In this document: in pieces, positions 5,874-7,552 of the stretch | How the letters are laid out: every line of letters starts with the position of its first letter | How positions within the stretch are numbered: position 1 is the first letter of the stretch | Source: an uncultured Variovorax sp. | GTDB taxonomy: Bacteria; Pseudomonadota; Gammaproteobacteria; Burkholderiales; Burkholderiaceae | Length of the DNA: 7,552 nucleotides | Assembly (NCBI GenBank): GCA_946478645.1 | Contig: CAMLCW010000256.1 | Location: 1 to 7,552 of the forward strand | Direction of reading: 5' to 3' | Notes under the pieces: generated by a model | What the model was told of the DNA's origin: nothing | The model's database searches: none | What the model saw: the letters and a program-made list of their open reading frames with translations, nothing else | Position numbers and translations under genes: made by a program

Positions 5874-6419
5874 TTACTGGGCGGCGAGTTCGAGATGCCG
5901 CACGAAGTGCGCGAGGCCCGGCACGCGCGCATCGGCCAGCTTGGCCGTGTCGTCCCAGCGCCGCAGGCGCACCGCATCCATCGCATGCGGCAGCGCCTCG
6001 AAGGCCTGCGCCTCGGCTTCGTCGAACACGCCGCCCTGCAACTGCAGGCTGCGCTTCGAATCGGGCGACAGCGCCTCGAGGTAGCCCGATTCGCGCGCGC
6101 AGAGAAAGCGCTTGGCATCCACATGCAGCCGGATCGGCGCGAGCGTCGCCTCGCCGAACAGCCCGCGCAAAAACGGCAGGCAGCGGTACTGGTGCAGGTC
6201 GTCCAGGCCCTGCTGCGTCGGCGTGCCGCCGAAGTCGTGCAGCAGGTGGCCCAGGTCGTGCAGCAGCGCGGCCGCGATCAGCGCGCTGCCGGCGCCCTGC
6301 TGCTGTGCGAGGTGCGCCGACTGCAGCGCATGTTCGAGCTGCGTGACGGGCTCGCCGTCGTACTGCGCGTGGCCCTTGGTTTCGAACAGGCCGACGATGT
6401 CGGGAATGCTGAGGCTCAT
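5874..6419 (-). CDS. phnZ: PhnZ-family HD-domain phosphonate oxygenase
   Basis: This 181-residue HD-domain protein is close to PhnZ in length. Known PhnZ uses a mixed-valent di-iron centre and O2 to cleave (R)-1-hydroxy-2-aminoethylphosphonate to glycine and phosphate. From memory of PhnZ, its key residues all have counterparts here: lid Tyr20 and Glu23 in QYDGEPVTQLEH; iron ligands His30, His54-Asp55 (LLHDLGH), His76, His99 and Asp156 (RRWDDTAK); and His58 and Lys103 as substrate contacts. Such HD proteins are a recognised marker of phosphonate-degradation operons. The ATG at 6419 follows the phnY stop after 2 bp, so the two are probably translationally coupled and the ribosome-binding site lies within the end of phnY. 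The activity needs a hydroxylated substrate; no PhnY*-type 2-oxoglutarate hydroxylase is seen in the window, so the true substrate is open. Confidence 0.9.
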   Translation of the reverse strand: MSLSIPDIVGLFETKGHAQYDGEPVTQLEHALQSAHLAQQQGAGSALIAAALLHDLGHLLHDFGGTPTQQGLDDLHQYRCLPFLRGLFGEATLAPIRLHVDAKRFLCARESGYLEALSPDSKRSLQLQGGVFDEAEAQAFEALPHAMDAVRLRRWDDTAKLADARVPGLAHFVRHLELAAQ

Positions 6420-6421
6420 GC

Positions 6422-7552
6422 TTACCAGGGCAATGAGTAAGTCTTGGTGTTGGTGAAGCTCTTCATCGCTTCGAGCACACCTTCCTTGTAGCCCAGGCCC
6501 GAGTCCTTGATGCCGCCGAAGGGCGTGAGCTCGAGCCGGTAGCCCGGCACCTCGCGCACGTTCACGCTGCCCACATTCAACTCGCGGATGAAGCGCGTGA
6601 TGTAGTCCAGCCGGTTGGTGCAGATCGACGACGACAGGCCGTAGGCCGTGCCATTGGAGATGCGGATGGCGTCTTCGATGTTCTTGAAGCGGATCACCGG
6701 CGACACCGGCCCGAAGGTCTCGTGCTTGGCCACCGTCATCTCGGGGTCGACATGGTCGAGCAGCGTCGGCGAATACAGCGCGCCGCGGCGCTCGTTGCCG
6801 TACAGGAGCTTCGCGCCGCTCGCGATGGCCTCGTTCACCACCGCCTCGAACTGCTTTGCGGCCGCTTCGTCGATCACGGTGCCCATATCCATGGCGGGGT
6901 CCATCGGGTCGCCGTACTTCAGCGCGCGCGTCTTGGCGGCCAGCAGCTCGACGAACTGGTCGGCCACCGCCTCGTGCACCAGCATGCGCTTGACCGCCGT
7001 GCAGCGCTGGCCCGAGTTCTTGTACGAGCCGCTGGCCGCGAGCGTGGCGGCCTCCTCCACGTCGGCGTCCTCCATCACGATGATCGGGTCGTTGCCGCCG
7101 AGCTCCAGGATCTGGCGCTTGTAGGCCGCCTTTCCCGCGATGTACTTGCCGATCGGCACGCCCCCCGTGAAGGTGACGAGATCGACGTCGGCGTTGGTCA
7201 GCAGCTCGTCGGCGATCTCCTTCGGGTCGCCCGTGAGCACCGACAGCATCTGCGGCGGCAGCCCCGCCTCGTACAGGATGTCGGCCAGCAGGAAGGCCGC
7301 GAGCGGTGTCTTCTCGCTCGGCTTGAGCACGATGCGGTTGTTGGTCGCCACGGCCGGCGCCACCTTGTGGATCACCTGGTTGAGCGGATGGTTGAACGGC
7401 GTGATCGCGGTGATGGCGCCCAGCAGCGGCTCGCGCAGCGTGTAGACCTTGCGGCTCTTGCCGTGGTGCGTGAGGTCGCACGAGAACACCTGCCCGTCGT
7501 CCACCAGCGCCTGGTTGGCGGCGAACAGCAGCACGTCGGAGGCGCGGCCCAC
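6422..7552 (-). CDS. phnY: Phosphonoacetaldehyde dehydrogenase PhnY, 5' end outside window
   Basis: This is an NAD(P)+-dependent aldehyde dehydrogenase that oxidises phosphonoacetaldehyde to phosphonoacetate. The window holds the C-terminal 376 residues of about 480. The codon at 7552-7550 is GTG reading Val, probably internal, so around 100 N-terminal residues are missing. Counting visible residues, Asn54 in [10 protein letters not shown] is the oxyanion-hole asparagine, KPSEK (77-81) binds the cofactor, FTGG is at 128-131, Glu150 in LELGGNDP is the general base, and Cys184 in [11 protein letters not shown] is the nucleophile. Segments such as [48 protein letters not shown] and the C-terminal KTYSLPW are characteristic of PhnY rather than general aldehyde dehydrogenases. 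It is the first visible gene of the operon and its TAA is 2 bp from the HD-protein ATG. The promoter lies beyond the window. Confidence 0.95.
   Translation of the reverse strand: MGRASDVLLFAANQALVDDGQVFSCDLTHHGKSRKVYTLREPLLGAITAITPFNHPLNQVIHKVAPAVATNNRIVLKPSEKTPLAAFLLADILYEAGLPPQMLSVLTGDPKEIADELLTNADVDLVTFTGGVPIGKYIAGKAAYKRQILELGGNDPIIVMEDADVEEAATLAASGSYKNSGQRCTAVKRMLVHEAVADQFVELLAAKTRALKYGDPMDPAMDMGTVIDEAAAKQFEAVVNEAIASGAKLLYGNERRGALYSPTLLDHVDPEMTVAKHETFGPVSPVIRFKNIEDAIRISNGTAYGLSSSICTNRLDYITRFIRELNVGSVNVREVPGYRLELTPFGGIKDSGLGYKEGVLEAMKSFTNTKTYSLPW

Noticed and set aside
4472..6124. Extended start for the flavoenzyme, overlapping the HD gene
   Set aside because: The additional 88 residues are the HD gene read in another frame. 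The conserved flavoenzyme N-terminus starts at the ATG at 5860, directly after the HD stop.
3467..6346. A 959-codon open frame on the + strand, opposite the MBL and phosphonate genes
   Set aside because: Its translation is rich in Arg, Ala, His and Gly with no recognisable domain, while the minus strand encodes three clear enzymes across the same bases. It is an antisense frame kept open by high GC3.
5874..7481. A 535-codon minus-strand frame that includes the HD protein at its end
   Set aside because: Everything before residue 1 of the HD domain is an off-frame reading of phnY, rich in Arg, Gly and Ala. The HD domain starts cleanly at the ATG at 6419.

Overview
The window is GC-rich, gene-dense DNA with strongly GC-biased third codon positions. 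That bias opens long antisense frames opposite most real genes. Gene content and protein style (a PhnY/PhnZ-type phosphonate cluster, a Rhodobacter-type PmtA, an opine-type LysR regulator paired with a DadA-like flavoprotein) suggest a Betaproteobacterium of the Burkholderiales, perhaps Comamonadaceae such as Variovorax. The taxonomic call is inference only. I see no tRNA, rRNA, CRISPR array or insertion sequence.

Layout from left to right: (1) 1-585 (+), the C-terminal half of a DadA-like FAD amino-acid dehydrogenase, overlapping tail to tail by 25 bp with (2) a LysR regulator, 561-1484 (-). (3) 1611-2297 (-), a class I SAM methyltransferase. (4) 2409-3095 (-), a PmtA-type phosphatidylethanolamine N-methyltransferase. 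(5) 3242-3442 (+), a 66-residue protein with two CxxCxGxG knuckles, divergent from pmtA. (6) 3452-4333 (-), a metallo-beta-lactamase-fold hydrolase. (7) 4472-7552 (-), a tightly packed phosphonate-catabolism operon read right to left: phosphonoacetaldehyde dehydrogenase phnY (5' end outside the window), a PhnZ-family HD-domain oxygenase, and an FAD-dependent amine oxidase.

The most coherent biology is region 7. The flavoenzyme probably oxidises 2-aminoethylphosphonate (AEP) or its N-methyl derivative to phosphonoacetaldehyde. PhnY then oxidises that to phosphonoacetate. The HD protein keeps every PhnZ residue I can recall for the mixed-valent di-iron site and substrate lid, so it may cleave the C-P bond of a hydroxylated aminophosphonate directly. 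Two different C-P degradation logics, aldehyde oxidation and HD-oxygenase cleavage, are thus packed into one transcript with 2-nt and 13-nt gaps. The genes that would settle the pathway (phnA, phnW, phnX, the phnY*-type hydroxylase, transporter) are not in the window. The MBL hydrolase follows in the same direction after a 138-bp gap that holds an AT-richer hairpin. Its membership of the operon is open. The left half (methyltransferases, LysR, amino-acid dehydrogenase) looks like ordinary chromosomal gene content with no clear functional tie to the phosphonate genes.
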